Shown piece after piece: positions 25,516 to 37,228 of a stretch of DNA of 64,000 nt; the first letter of the stretch is position 1, and each line of letters begins with the position of its first letter. The stretch spans positions 22,634-86,633 of the forward strand of contig SHUG01000003.1 of the NCBI GenBank assembly GCA_009694735.1, read 5' to 3'. The notes beneath the pieces are model-generated. The model was given only the letters and a program-made list of their open reading frames with translations, searched no databases and had not been told where the DNA came from. This DNA is from Acidobacteriota bacterium (lineage in GTDB: Bacteria > Acidobacteriota > Vicinamibacteria > Vicinamibacterales > UBA2999). The translations under genes were made by a program, and so were the position numbers.

Positions 25516-26470
25516 CAAAGGCTCGCTACTTGCCACGCTGCTTCTCCTGCTCTCGCCAATAGCAGCAGCCGCCGAAACGCGGTGGGCGGTCATCATTTCC
25601 GGCGCGTCCGGGGGCGAGAAGTACGCGGAACAGATGCGCGATTGGCGCGAAGGCCTGCGGTCGGCCCTGGTCGATCGTTACGGCTTCACGAGCGAGCACG
25701 TGCGCCTGTTGGTGGACGAATCGGCGGCGGCGGGCGAGAAGGGCTCGGGCGCGAACGTTCGCAAGGTGTTCACCGAGATCAAACAGGCCGGGACCAAAGA
25801 CGACTTCGTGCTGGTGGTGCTGCTTGGTCACGGCACCTACGACGGCGAGGTCGCCAAGTTCAACCTGGTCGGGCCTGACCTGACGGCTAAGGACTGGACC
25901 GACCTGCTGGCCGGCGTGCAGGGCCGGCTCGCCGTGGTGAATACGACCGAAGCCAGCTTCCCGTTTCTCGAGTCGCTGACGGCCAAGGGCCGCGTGGTGA
26001 TCACCGCCACCGATTCGGCGGCGCAGAAGTACGCCACCGTGTTCCCCGAGTACTTCGTGAAGGCGATGCGCGAAGCCTCGACCGACCTGGACAAGAACGG
26101 CCGCACCTCGCTCTTCGAAGTGTTCGCCGCGGCGAGCGCCGCCGTGAAGCAGCACTACGAGCAGAAGGGGCAGCTGGCGACCGAGCGGGCCGTGATCGAC
26201 GACAACGGCGACGGCAAGGGCCGCGAAGCCAGCGCCGAGGGGCCCGATGGTGGCGTCGCGCGCATCTCGTACCTGGATGCGGAAAGCGCGGCGGAGAACG
26301 CCAGCCCTGAACTCGCCGCGTTGGCGAAGCGCCGGCGCGCGCTGGAGATGCAGGCCGAAGAGCACAAGCAGCTCAAGGGCGTGATGCCAGAGGCCGAATG
26401 GAACGCGCGGTTCGAGAAGTTGATGCTGGAATTAGCGCAAGTCTCCGCGGAGATACGCAAGAAGTCCTAG
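25508..26470 (+). CDS. Exported caspase-like (clan CD fold) protein
   Basis: 320 residues from ATG 25508, which begins a signal peptide (LLATLLLLLSPIAAAA). A caspase-like domain follows: RWAVIISGASGGEKYAEQM, then VLLGHGTYDG with the catalytic-type His. At the expected cysteine position the sequence is VVNTTEASFPF with no Cys, so it may be an inactive member. C-terminal helical region is charged. Ends the operon; convergent with the rhomboid gene. Confidence 0.65.
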   Translation: MRFKGSLLATLLLLLSPIAAAAETRWAVIISGASGGEKYAEQMRDWREGLRSALVDRYGFTSEHVRLLVDESAAAGEKGSGANVRKVFTEIKQAGTKDDFVLVVLLGHGTYDGEVAKFNLVGPDLTAKDWTDLLAGVQGRLAVVNTTEASFPFLESLTAKGRVVITATDSAAQKYATVFPEYFVKAMREASTDLDKNGRTSLFEVFAAASAAVKQHYEQKGQLATERAVIDDNGDGKGREASAEGPDGGVARISYLDAESAAENASPELAALAKRRRALEMQAEEHKQLKGVMPEAEWNARFEKLMLELAQVSAEIRKKS

Positions 26471-26484
26471 TCCAGGGCTAGGAC
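26464..26484. terminator. Bidirectional hairpin between convergent genes
   Basis: GTCCTAG (26464-26470) and CTAGGAC (26478-26484) form a perfect 7-bp stem with a 7-nt loop, and include the stop codons of both converging genes. No T tract follows. Confidence 0.45.
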
Positions 26485-27152
26485 GTGCGCGTATCCCACC
26501 AGTCGACGTCCATGCGCTCGCGGCGCCGCATCGGAATGACCAGCGCCAGACCGCACGCGAACCCCGCCACGTGGGCCCAGAACGCAACCCCGCCAGAGAG
26601 ATTGCCGGCCTGGAAGACCGGCAGCGTGCTGATTCCGCTCAGGAACTGCATGACGAACCAGAAGCCCAGGAAAAACACCGCCGGCAGCTCGAACACGATC
26701 GGTGGGAACGGGAACAACATCAGCACCCGCGAGTGCGGATACAGCACGAGGTACGCGCCCATCACGCCGGCAATGGCGCCGCTCGCGCCGACCATGGGGA
26801 TCAAGGAGTCAGGGTTGAGCGCCGTTTGCGCGAACGCGGCGACGAATCCGCAGATCAGGTAAAACACGGCGAAACGGCCGTGGCCGAGGCGGTCTTCGAC
26901 GTTGTCGCCGAAGATCCAGAGAAACAGCAGGTTGCCCGCCAGGTGCGCGACGCCGGCATGCACGAACATCGAGGTGAACACGTCGACCAGCGAGAAGTGC
27001 GCCGGCACCATGGCGAAGGTGTTGACGAACGCTTCAGCCGTGCGCTCTGACAGCATGGCCTGGAACAGGTAGACCAGCACGTTGACGGCGATCAGGCTAA
27101 TCGTTACGCCGGGGTGTGTGCGAGAGGGAATGACGTCGCGCAGCGGAATCAA
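26478..27152 (-). CDS. Rhomboid-family intramembrane serine protease
   Basis: 224 residues, six or seven membrane segments. The catalytic Ser is in GASGAIAG and the His in AHVAGFACG; the TSMFVHAGVAHLAGNLLFLW segment is also characteristic. The start is TTG 27152 (MIPLRDV). It cleaves membrane proteins within the bilayer; substrate unknown. Confidence 0.9.
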   Translation of the reverse strand: MIPLRDVIPSRTHPGVTISLIAVNVLVYLFQAMLSERTAEAFVNTFAMVPAHFSLVDVFTSMFVHAGVAHLAGNLLFLWIFGDNVEDRLGHGRFAVFYLICGFVAAFAQTALNPDSLIPMVGASGAIAGVMGAYLVLYPHSRVLMLFPFPPIVFELPAVFFLGFWFVMQFLSGISTLPVFQAGNLSGGVAFWAHVAGFACGLALVIPMRRRERMDVDWWDTRTS

Positions 27153-27167
27153 TGACGTGCCTGCAGT

Positions 27168-27173
27168 TAGAAT
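27168..27173 (+). promoter_or_regulatory. Candidate -10 box
   Basis: TAGAAT, 11 nt before ATG 27185; fits the short-leader pattern of this window. Confidence 0.3.
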
Positions 27174-27184
27174 AGCGAATAACG

Positions 27185-27385
27185 ATGAAATGTCGCTCGT
27201 GCCCCGCCGAAATTGCGGCTAACGCCCTCATTTGCTACAAGTGCGGCACCGCCACCGAGGAGCCGCGGATCACCCCGCCGGCATCGCGTCCGCGGCGCTC
27301 GCGCCTGCCACTGGCGGGCCTGGTGCTGTTGGGGCTGGCGCTGGCGGCGGTCGTCCGCCAGGTGGCGTGCGGAAGCCTGTTATGA
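27185..27385 (+). CDS. Small zinc-ribbon membrane protein
   Basis: 66 residues: CRSCPAEIAANALICYKCG gives two CxxC knuckles, followed by a Pro/Arg linker and one membrane helix (LPLAGLVLLGLALAAVV). It precedes the FHA-phosphatase gene by 40 bp and may be co-transcribed. Confidence 0.65.
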   Translation: MKCRSCPAEIAANALICYKCGTATEEPRITPPASRPRRSRLPLAGLVLLGLALAAVVRQVACGSLL

Positions 27386-27425
27386 TGAGGCGTTCGGGCC
27401 TCCCAAATGGCGCCCGCTCGTCCCT

Positions 27426-29039
27426 ATGGCAAATGCGCGGCTCGAAGTAAACGACGGCCTCGGCCAGCGAATCGTCCCGATTACGAAGGCCCAGCTGATG
27501 ATCGGCCGCCGTCCCGAGAGCGACCTGCGCCTCGTCGGCACCGACGTCTCGCGCGAACACGCCGAGATCGTCGAGATCGATGGCGAGTGGCTGCTGCGCG
27601 ACAAGGGGTCGCGCTATGGCACCTTCGTCAACGGCGAATCGGTCACCGAACACAAGCTCACGCACGGCGACAAGGTGCAGTTCGGCCGGGCCAGCGGCGC
27701 CGACGTCGTGTTCCTGACCGGCGATGCGCCCGCGCACGCCGACCGCTCGCAGGCCAGCGCCGTCAACGACCTGCGCCAGCTCGCCGCGCTGCTCGAAGGC
27801 CTGCGCGCGCTCGGCTCGGGCCGCGTCCTCGACGAAGTGCTCGCGCTGGTGCTCGACGCCGCCATCGACGTGGCCGGCGCCGAACGCGGCTTCATCATGT
27901 TGGCGGCGACCGGCCAACCGCTGGAGTTGAAGCTGGCGCGCGCGAAAGGCCGCATTACCCTGCCCGCCACCGGTTTCAACACCAGCCGCAAGATCCCCGA
28001 AGAGGTCTTTGCCACCGGCGAACTGAAGATCTTTGCCGACCTGCTCGATGGCGACCTCGCCAACGTGCACATGGGCACGGTGGCGCTTGGCATTCGCCAC
28101 GTGGCCTGCATTCCGCTGCGCATGGTCCGCTACCTGGATCGTGCCGACATGGCGAGCGAGACCAAGAACATCGGCGTGCTCTATCTCGACAGCCGCGAGA
28201 AGGGCAGCCTGCTCGCGCCGCATACCCGCACGGCGCTCGACACACTGGCCAACGAGGCCGGCGTGGCCATCGAGAACGCCCGGCTCTATCGCGAGACGCT
28301 CGATAAGGCCCGCCTCGAGCACGAGCTGAAGCTCGCCGCGGAAATCCAGCGCGCGCTTCTGCCCGAGGGTACGCACAACGGTGTCTTCTTCGAGTCGGCC
28401 GGCACCTCGCTCCAGGCCCGTTCGATTGGCGGCGACTTCTTCGATCTGATCGACACGCCCGACGGCATGTTCGGATTCTTGTGCGGCGACGTCGCCGGCA
28501 AGGGGCCGGCGGCGGCGCTGCTCACGGCCAAGATCATGGGTATCTTCTCGGCCTTCGCGTCGATCGGCGACGACCCGGCGCAGACGGTAAACCACATCAA
28601 CAAGGTGTTGACCCGTCGTCAGATCGACGCGCGCTATGCCACCCTGATGTACGGGCAGTTGGCGCCGACCGGCAAGCTGGTGTTCTGCAACGCCGGCCAC
28701 AACCCACCGCTCATCTACGGCGTCGACGGCTTGCGCCGCATCGAGGTGGGCGGCATGCCGGTTGGTTTGTTCGAGATGGCGCCGTACTCCGCCGATTCGG
28801 TGGACCTGAAGCCCGGCGACACCATGGTGCTCTACAGCGACGGCGTCACCGAAGCGCACAACGTCAACGGTGACGAGTTTGGTGAAGAGCGCATGGTCGA
28901 GGTGCTCGAACGCCACCACCAGGAACCCGCGACCGTCGTGCTCGAGAAGCTGGTCGACGCCGTCACGACGTTCGCGCACGGCGCCGAGCAGTACGACGAT
29001 GTGACGGCGCTGATCGTGAAGTACACCGGACCGTCATGA
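27426..29039 (+). CDS. FHA-GAF-PP2C (SpoIIE/RsbU-type) phosphatase
   Basis: 537 residues. N-terminal FHA domain (MIGRRPESDLRLVGTDVSRE then HAEI, residues about 5-95) recognises phosphothreonine; a GAF domain follows (about 120-290); the C-terminal SpoIIE phosphatase has IGGDFFDLIDT, GDVAGKGPAAALLTA and YSDGVTEA with the metal-binding aspartates. Such proteins control anti-sigma antagonists by dephosphorylation. ATG 27426 begins the FHA domain. Confidence 0.9.
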   Translation: MANARLEVNDGLGQRIVPITKAQLMIGRRPESDLRLVGTDVSREHAEIVEIDGEWLLRDKGSRYGTFVNGESVTEHKLTHGDKVQFGRASGADVVFLTGDAPAHADRSQASAVNDLRQLAALLEGLRALGSGRVLDEVLALVLDAAIDVAGAERGFIMLAATGQPLELKLARAKGRITLPATGFNTSRKIPEEVFATGELKIFADLLDGDLANVHMGTVALGIRHVACIPLRMVRYLDRADMASETKNIGVLYLDSREKGSLLAPHTRTALDTLANEAGVAIENARLYRETLDKARLEHELKLAAEIQRALLPEGTHNGVFFESAGTSLQARSIGGDFFDLIDTPDGMFGFLCGDVAGKGPAAALLTAKIMGIFSAFASIGDDPAQTVNHINKVLTRRQIDARYATLMYGQLAPTGKLVFCNAGHNPPLIYGVDGLRRIEVGGMPVGLFEMAPYSADSVDLKPGDTMVLYSDGVTEAHNVNGDEFGEERMVEVLERHHQEPATVVLEKLVDAVTTFAHGAEQYDDVTALIVKYTGPS

Positions 29040-29311
29040 CCACGGTGGCGCGCGTCGCCATCGGGCTGTGGGCGGTCCTCGCGCTGGTGGTGTTCAGCGT
29101 GACCTTCGACTGGCAGACCCGCAAGGCGGGACTGCTGTTCGCCAGCCATCAGGTGCAGCGCCACGCCGCCGGCCTCCCGGTCGCCACCATCACCGAGGGC
29201 TTCCGCCCCATGGTGCGCTCGGCCGCCCTTCGGTCGAGCGCCTGGCTGGGCCTCAGTCTGATCACCGGCGTCATCGCGACGGTCGCGGCCTCACGAGCGT
29301 CGAAACAGTAG
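29036..29311 (+). CDS. Small two-helix membrane protein
   Basis: 91 residues, ATGA overlap with the phosphatase. Two membrane segments: IGLWAVLALVVFSVTF and LGLSLITGVIATVAA. Family unknown; coupling suggests a link with the phosphatase. Confidence 0.6.
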   Translation: MTTVARVAIGLWAVLALVVFSVTFDWQTRKAGLLFASHQVQRHAAGLPVATITEGFRPMVRSAALRSSAWLGLSLITGVIATVAASRASKQ

Positions 29312-30523
29312 ATGTTGGATTCGCTGATTTACGACTGGAACAAAATCGGCGCGCCGGCGGTGCCCAAACGGGTGATGCTGAACGACGAGACGTTGCGCGA
29401 CGGCTTGCAGTCGCCGTCGGTGAAGACGCCCACCATCGCCCAGAAGATCAAGATCCTCCATCTGATCGATCGGCTCGGCATCGATACCGCCGACATCGGC
29501 TTGCCGGGAGCCGGCCCGCACGTCGTCCAGGACGTGGAGCGGCTCGCGCGCGAGATTGTCGGCGCGCGGTTAAAGGTGCGCGCCAACTGCGCGGCACGGA
29601 CGATCATCAGCGACATTCGGCCGATCGCGGAGATTACCCAGCGCACGGGTCTGCCGATTGAGGTGGGCACGTTCATCGGCTCGTCGCCGATCCGCCAGTA
29701 CACCGAGGGCTGGACGATCGACTGGCTGTTGAAGAGCACCGAAGACGCCATTACGTTTGCCGTGGGCGAAGGCCTCGATGTCATGTACGTGACCGAGGAC
29801 ACGACACGGGCTGATCCGGAAACGTTGCGCCGGTTGTACGTCTGCGCCATTCGCGCCGGGGCCAAGCGGATTTGCCTCGCCGACACCGTCGGGCACGCCA
29901 CCCCGTGGGGCGCCACCGCCGTGGTCAAGTTCGCGGCGCAGGTGATCAAGGACGAAGGCGCCGATGTCGGCATCGACTGGCACGGTCATCGCGATCGTGA
30001 CCTGGCCATCATCAACAGCATCGCCGCACTCGAAGCCGGCGCTTCGCGCGTGCACGCCGCCGCCCTGGGAATTGGCGAACGCGTCGGCAATACTCCGATG
30101 GACCTGCTGCTTGTGAACCTGGTCGTGATGGGCTTCATCGAGCGCGACCTCACGGCGCTGATGCCGTACTGCGACGCGGTGTCCGAGGCCTGCGGCGTCC
30201 CGATTCCCGACAACTATCCCGTCGTCGGCAGGGATGCCTTCCGCACCGCGACCGGGGTGCACGCCGCCGCGGTCGTGAAGGCCTGGCGCAAGGGTGACAT
30301 CGAGCTGATGGACGCGGTCTACTCGTCGATTCCCGCCAGCCTCGTCGGCCGGCACCAGGAGATCGAAGTCGGCCCGATGTCAGGGAAGTCGAACGTGTTG
30401 TTCTGGTTGGAGCAGCACGGCATTCCGGCCACTGACCCGGTCGTCGATCGTGTCTTCGCGAAAGCCAAAGAGTCGACGACGGTCCTAACAGAAGCCGAAA
30501 TTCTCGCGGAAGTTTACCGCTAG
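29312..30523 (+). CDS. LeuA/HMGL-like acyl-CoA condensing or lyase enzyme
   Basis: 403 residues, a TIM barrel of the HMGL/isopropylmalate synthase group. NDETLRDGLQSP carries the metal Asp and catalytic Arg, DWHGHRDRDL the HxH metal ligands, and GVHAAA the hinge. The C-terminal part is shorter than full LeuA and lacks a leucine-binding domain, so it may be a citramalate or homocitrate synthase-like enzyme. Starts directly after the previous TAG. Confidence 0.75.
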   Translation: MLDSLIYDWNKIGAPAVPKRVMLNDETLRDGLQSPSVKTPTIAQKIKILHLIDRLGIDTADIGLPGAGPHVVQDVERLAREIVGARLKVRANCAARTIISDIRPIAEITQRTGLPIEVGTFIGSSPIRQYTEGWTIDWLLKSTEDAITFAVGEGLDVMYVTEDTTRADPETLRRLYVCAIRAGAKRICLADTVGHATPWGATAVVKFAAQVIKDEGADVGIDWHGHRDRDLAIINSIAALEAGASRVHAAALGIGERVGNTPMDLLLVNLVVMGFIERDLTALMPYCDAVSEACGVPIPDNYPVVGRDAFRTATGVHAAAVVKAWRKGDIELMDAVYSSIPASLVGRHQEIEVGPMSGKSNVLFWLEQHGIPATDPVVDRVFAKAKESTTVLTEAEILAEVYR

Positions 30524-30526
30524 TCG

Positions 30527-30584
30527 GTCCGCCTAAAGGCGGACGCCACATTTACTTGCCTGTAGCGTCCGGCTTTAGCCGGAC
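30527..30584. terminator. Two adjacent hairpins between convergent genes
   Basis: GTCCGCCTAAAGGCGGAC (30527-30544) and GTCCGGCTTTAGCCGGAC (30567-30584) are perfect palindromes 22 bp apart. They may act as terminators on both strands; the near-identical wording also suggests a repeat family. Confidence 0.55.
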
Positions 30585-30589
30585 TGCCG

Positions 30590-31480
30590 CTAGTTCTTCA
30601 ACAGCCGCGCTTCGATTTCCGGCAGCGCCACCACCACCACCTCACCCACCACTTGCAGGCTGCGCGCTGACACGGCGTCGAGCGTGTCTTGCGCGGTGTG
30701 CCATGCCGGGTAATCGAGATCGATGATGTCGAGCGAGGGTACCCCGGCCTTGAGGAACGGGAGGTGGTCGTCTTCAACGGCCATCGACTCGGTGATGAAG
30801 TGCGCCTGGTGTCCGAGCCGTCGCGCCACGCTCCACACGATGTCAGTCAGCCAGGGCGTCGAATTGGTCTCGCGCCGGATGTTCAGCTGGCGATCGCCGA
30901 TCATGTCGAGCAGGATCATCGCGCGCAGCGACTTGAGCGTGCCGGCCGTGCGCGCGACCTCGACGTAATGGCGGCTGCCGTAAGTGTTGTCGGTGCCCTG
31001 CCATGCGCCGGTGGCTTCTTCGCCATCGAGGAACAGTAACTCAATCGTGAAGGGGAGCTGCGGGCGCGCCTTAATCACCCGCGCCAGTTCGAGCAGCGCC
31101 GCCGTGCTGGAGGCGCCGTCGCTGGCGCCGACGAAGCGGAATTCGCGGAACAACTTGGTGTCGAAGTGGCTCGCCAACACGATGCGCTCGGCGCGCTGGC
31201 CCGGGATGGTCGCGATCAGGTTGACCATTTTGATCGGCCCAATCGGCGTGGTCGCCGTCCAGGCCTGTTCGACGGTCTTGAGGCCGACCGCCGCCAGCGT
31301 CTTGGTGATGTACACGCGATTCTTGACGATGCCCGGCGAGCCCGAGGGCCGCGGCCCGATGGCCACTTGCTGGCGCAAGTGTTCCCACGCCCTGGAGCTG
31401 TCGAACGCCGCCGGCGCCTGAGCGGAAACCGTCAGCGACAACAGCACGCCGCTAATCGCCAATTGGATCAATCGAATCAC
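30590..31480 (-). CDS. M28-family peptidase / glutaminyl cyclase-like
   Basis: About 296 residues from GTG 31480 with an export signal (LIQLAISGVLLSLTVSA). Zinc-site residues: SHFDTK, GASDGASSTAALLE, FLDGEEA and the late DIIDLDYPAWHTAQDTLD. The last motif is that of glutaminyl-peptide cyclotransferase-like M28 members. Probably periplasmic. Confidence 0.8.
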   Translation of the reverse strand: MIRLIQLAISGVLLSLTVSAQAPAAFDSSRAWEHLRQQVAIGPRPSGSPGIVKNRVYITKTLAAVGLKTVEQAWTATTPIGPIKMVNLIATIPGQRAERIVLASHFDTKLFREFRFVGASDGASSTAALLELARVIKARPQLPFTIELLFLDGEEATGAWQGTDNTYGSRHYVEVARTAGTLKSLRAMILLDMIGDRQLNIRRETNSTPWLTDIVWSVARRLGHQAHFITESMAVEDDHLPFLKAGVPSLDIIDLDYPAWHTAQDTLDAVSARSLQVVGEVVVVALPEIEARLLKN

Positions 31481-31537
31481 GAATTCACCCGAATCGCCAT
31501 TCACCCAACAATCAATCAATCGTCAATCGGTCGTTCG

Positions 31538-32830
<1,293 letters not shown>

Positions 32831-32897
32831 AGGATGATCCGATTCATTCTAGATCACCCGCCCAGCGCCGTCACGGATTGAGTGCGCGGCCGGGGAT

Positions 32898-33580
32898 CTA
32901 TTCGGCCTTGGCCGGCCCGGCCCCGGTGTGCCGGACGTCCTTGGCCGACAGGATGAAGATGACGTCTTCCGCCACGTTGGTGGCGTGGTCGCCGATGCGC
33001 TCGAGGTGGCGGGAAATCAGGATCAGGTCCAGCGCCGGCTCGATGGTGACCGGATCCTGCAGCATGTAGGTCAACAGCTCGCGGAAAATCTGGGTCTTGA
33101 GGGCATCGAGCGTGTCGTCCTGCGCCAGCACCGCCTCGGCCAGGGCAATGTCGCGGCGGACAAAGGCGTCGAGGGCGTCGCGCAGCATCGACTGCGCCAG
33201 CTCGCCCATCCGCGGGATGTCAATCAGCGGCTTGACCGGCGCGTGGCGCAGGTAGCGCTTGCCGGCCTCGCCGATGTTCACGGCCAGGTCGCCCACCCGC
33301 TCGAGGTCGGTGTTGATCTTGACGGCGGCGACGATCACGCGCAGATCGGCGGCCATCGGCTGGTGCAAGGCCAGCAACTTGAAACAGCGGTCGTCCAACT
33401 CGATGTGCAGGTCGTTGATGGGCTGGTCGCCAGCGAGCACGGCCTCGAGCGTCGCACTGTCACGGTCCATCAGGCCGCGCAGCGACTCGCGCACCCGTTC
33501 CTCGGCCAGGCCGCCCATGGCCAGCAAGCGCTGCTTGAGCGCGTCGAGTTCGTCCTGGAAGTGTCGAAACACGCGTTCCA

Positions 33581-33590
<10 letters not shown>
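32898..33590 (-). CDS. phoU: Phosphate signalling protein PhoU
   Basis: 230 residues, two PhoU three-helix repeats, each with an ExxxxD-type motif ([18 protein letters not shown] and [18 protein letters not shown]). It couples Pst transport to PhoR. It overlaps the pstB stop by 10 bp, closing the pst operon. Confidence 0.93.
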
Positions 33591-34416
<826 letters not shown>

Positions 34417-34420
<4 letters not shown>

Positions 34421-35259
34421 ATGCGCCCCCGGCGCTGTTGGCGGTCCCGGACGACAATGGCGATCGCGTTCATCGACAACAGCAGCACCATGAGCACAAG
34501 AATACCAGCGGCGGCGTTCGCCTTGAACTCGGGTTGTGGCCGCGAAACCCAGTTGAAGACCTGGATCGGCAGCACGGTGAACTTCGACCAGATCCCGTCG
34601 GGCGCGAACGGGATGTAGGTGAGCGCGCCGATGGTGATCAGCGGCGCGGTTTCGCCGACCGCTCGTGACAGCGCCAGGATCAGGCCGGTGAGCACGCCCG
34701 GCAGGGCCATCGGCAGCACCTGGTTCCAAATCGTCTGCCACTTGGTGGCGCCGAGCGCGTATGAGCCTTCACGGATGGAATTAGGCACGGTTCGCAAGGC
34801 CTCGCGGGTGGACAGAATCACCACCGGCAGCGCCAGCAGCGCCAGGGTCGCGGCGCCGGCCAGCACGCTCTGGCCCATGCCCATCAAGCGGACGAACAGC
34901 CCCAGGCCCAGCAGGCCATAGATGATCGACGGCACCGCCGCGAGGTTCGAGATGTTGAGCTCGATGAAGCGCGCCATGCGGCTGCGCGAGCCGTATTCCT
35001 CGAGGAAGATCGCCGCGGCCACGCCGATCGGCAGCGCCAGCGCGCCGGTGAGCGCAATCACCCAGATGCTGCCCATCAGGGCGTGGTAGACACCGGCCTC
35101 TTCGGGCTTGCGTGACGCGATGTTAGTGAGGAACTGGAAGCTCAGGCGACCGGCGCCGTCCGAGACGATGTCGAAGACCAGCGCGGCCAGCGCCGCCAGT
35201 GCGATCACCAGCGCGCTGAGCGACACCAACTGGAAGATCAGGTCGGCGTGCTTCCTCAT
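34417..35259 (-). CDS. pstA: Phosphate ABC transporter permease PstA
   Basis: 280 residues, six membrane segments, with the EAA-loop [20 protein letters not shown] and family motif [15 protein letters not shown]. Forms the channel with PstC. ATGA overlap with pstC. Confidence 0.94.
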
Positions 35260-36179
35260 GCGTATTCCTCGCGGTAGCGCTCTCGCAGCCAGGTGCTGAT
35301 CAGGTTGAGGCTGAAGGTCATCACGAACAGCAGCATGCCGACCGCGAAGATCGTTCGATACTCGAGGGTCCCCTGGGGCGTGTCACCGAGCGACACCTGG
35401 ACGATGTAGGCAGTCATGGTTTCGATCGGCACGAACGGATTGCCGGTGAGGCGCGGCTGCTGGCCCGCGGCAATCGCCACGATCATCGTCTCGCCAATCG
35501 CGCGCGAGACCCCGAGAATGAAGGCGGCGGTAATGCCGGAGAACGCGGCGGGGACGACGACCCTGAGCGCGGTCTGCATGCGTGTCGCGCCCAGCGCGTA
35601 TGAGCCTTCGCGCAGGCCCTGCGGCACGGCGCGCATCGCGTCTTCCGACAGCGACGACACCAGCGGCAGGATCATCAGGCCCATCACCAGCCCGGGGCTG
35701 AGCGCGTTGAAGCCCGAAAGGGTGGGGAAGACCTGCTGCAGCAGCGGCGTGACAAACATCAGGGCGAAGTAGCCGTAGACCACCGTCGGCACGCCCGCCA
35801 GGATCTCCAGCACCGGCTTGACGACTCGGCGGAAGCCGCTCGGCGAGTATTCACTCAGGTAGATCGCCGAGAGCAAGCCCATCGGCAAGGCGACGACCAT
35901 GGCAATGCTCGACACCAGCATGGTGCCGGCCACCAGCGGCAACACGCCGAACTTCTGGTTCGAGAACAGCGGGGTCCACTCGGTGCCGGTCAGAAAGTCG
36001 AGTACCGGTACCTCGCGCAGGAACTCGTAGGTCTCAATTGCCAGCACGGCAATGATGCCGGCGGTGGTGAGCACTGAGAGCGCGGCGCACAGGAACAGCG
36101 CCCGCTCGATGATCCATTCGCCTTTCAGCAGGCTCAAGGCGCCCCGAGCACGTCGCGGGGCCAGCGTCCGGGTCGTCAT
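35256..36179 (-). CDS. pstC: Phosphate ABC transporter permease PstC
   Basis: 307 residues, six membrane segments, EAA-loop [20 protein letters not shown] and motif [15 protein letters not shown]. Starts 9 bp after the pstS stop. Confidence 0.94.
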   Translation of the reverse strand: MTTRTLAPRRARGALSLLKGEWIIERALFLCAALSVLTTAGIIAVLAIETYEFLREVPVLDFLTGTEWTPLFSNQKFGVLPLVAGTMLVSSIAMVVALPMGLLSAIYLSEYSPSGFRRVVKPVLEILAGVPTVVYGYFALMFVTPLLQQVFPTLSGFNALSPGLVMGLMILPLVSSLSEDAMRAVPQGLREGSYALGATRMQTALRVVVPAAFSGITAAFILGVSRAIGETMIVAIAAGQQPRLTGNPFVPIETMTAYIVQVSLGDTPQGTLEYRTIFAVGMLLFVMTFSLNLISTWLRERYREEYA

Positions 36180-36188
36180 GACGCTGCG

Positions 36189-37223
36189 CTACTGCGCGCG
36201 TTCCTTGTTGAGCAGCTGATCGATGGTGACGCCGACGGTGTTCTGTCCGGAGAACACCGAGCCGGTGTGGCGCTTGGCGAAGCGGTCGGTGACCATGCCG
36301 TAGATCTCCGGGCCCAGGCCCACGTAGTTCACTTCGCGGACCAGGGTTTCGGCGTTCTTCATGTAGAACTCCACGAACTTCTGCACTTCCGGACGCTCGG
36401 CGGCCTTCTTCGAGATGTAAATGAACACCGGCCGCGACAGCGGCTGGTAGGTGCCAGTCTTGATTGAGTCAGGCGACGGCAGCATCGGGCCGGCGCCGTT
36501 GTCGGCCTTCTCATCGTCCACCGGCACCAGCTTCAACCGTTCTGCGTTCTCTTCGTAATAGGCGAAGGGCAGGAAGCCCAGCGCGAGCTCGTCGCTGCTG
36601 ATGCCCTGCACCAGCACGTTGTCGTCTTCGCTCGAGGTGAAGTCACCACGGCTGGCCTTGGCCTTGCCGTTGATGGCTTCGGTAAAGTAATCGTAGGTGC
36701 CCGAGTCAACGCCGGCGCCAAACAGGTGAATCTCGCGATCCGGCCAGGTGGCGCGAATCTGGTTCCACTTCTTCACCTTGGCCTGCGCATCCGGCGCCCA
36801 CAGCGTCTTCAGTTCGGCCACCGTGATCTTGTCAGCCCACGCGGCCTTCGGGTTCACCGCGATGGCAATGCCGTCGTAGGCCACCGGCATCTCGATGAAC
36901 TCGATGCCCGACTTGGTGCAGGCTGCCACCTCGCTGGCGCTGATCGGACGCGAGGCATCGCTGATGTCGATTTCACCGCGGCAGAACTTCTGGAAGCCAC
37001 CGCCCGTGCCGGAGATCCCGACGGTCACGTTGATGTTCTGGTTGGACTTCTGGAATTCCTCGGCGACTGCCTCGCTGATCGGAAACACCGTGCTGGACCC
37101 GTCAAGCGTCACGAGAGCCGTGCCCCCGGATGATGTGCCGCTGGATGAGCTGCCGCCACAGGCGGCAAGCGTGAAAACCAGCACCACGAGGGGCGCGACG
37201 TGACGGACAGGGGACAGCAACAT
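36189..37223 (-). CDS. pstS: Phosphate-binding lipoprotein PstS
   Basis: About 344 residues. The lipobox LAACGG anchors it in the membrane; phosphate-site motifs are LDGSSTVFPISEAVAEEF, ISDASRPIS and GAGVDSGTYDYF. ATG 37223 is preferred over GTG 37229, which overlaps the ppx stop. A Pho-box-like array lies 35-63 bp upstream, inside the ppx 3' end. Confidence 0.94.
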   Translation of the reverse strand: MLLSPVRHVAPLVVLVFTLAACGGSSSSGTSSGGTALVTLDGSSTVFPISEAVAEEFQKSNQNINVTVGISGTGGGFQKFCRGEIDISDASRPISASEVAACTKSGIEFIEMPVAYDGIAIAVNPKAAWADKITVAELKTLWAPDAQAKVKKWNQIRATWPDREIHLFGAGVDSGTYDYFTEAINGKAKASRGDFTSSEDDNVLVQGISSDELALGFLPFAYYEENAERLKLVPVDDEKADNGAGPMLPSPDSIKTGTYQPLSRPVFIYISKKAAERPEVQKFVEFYMKNAETLVREVNYVGLGPEIYGMVTDRFAKRHTGSVFSGQNTVGVTIDQLLNKERAQ

Positions 37224-37228
37224 GGTCA

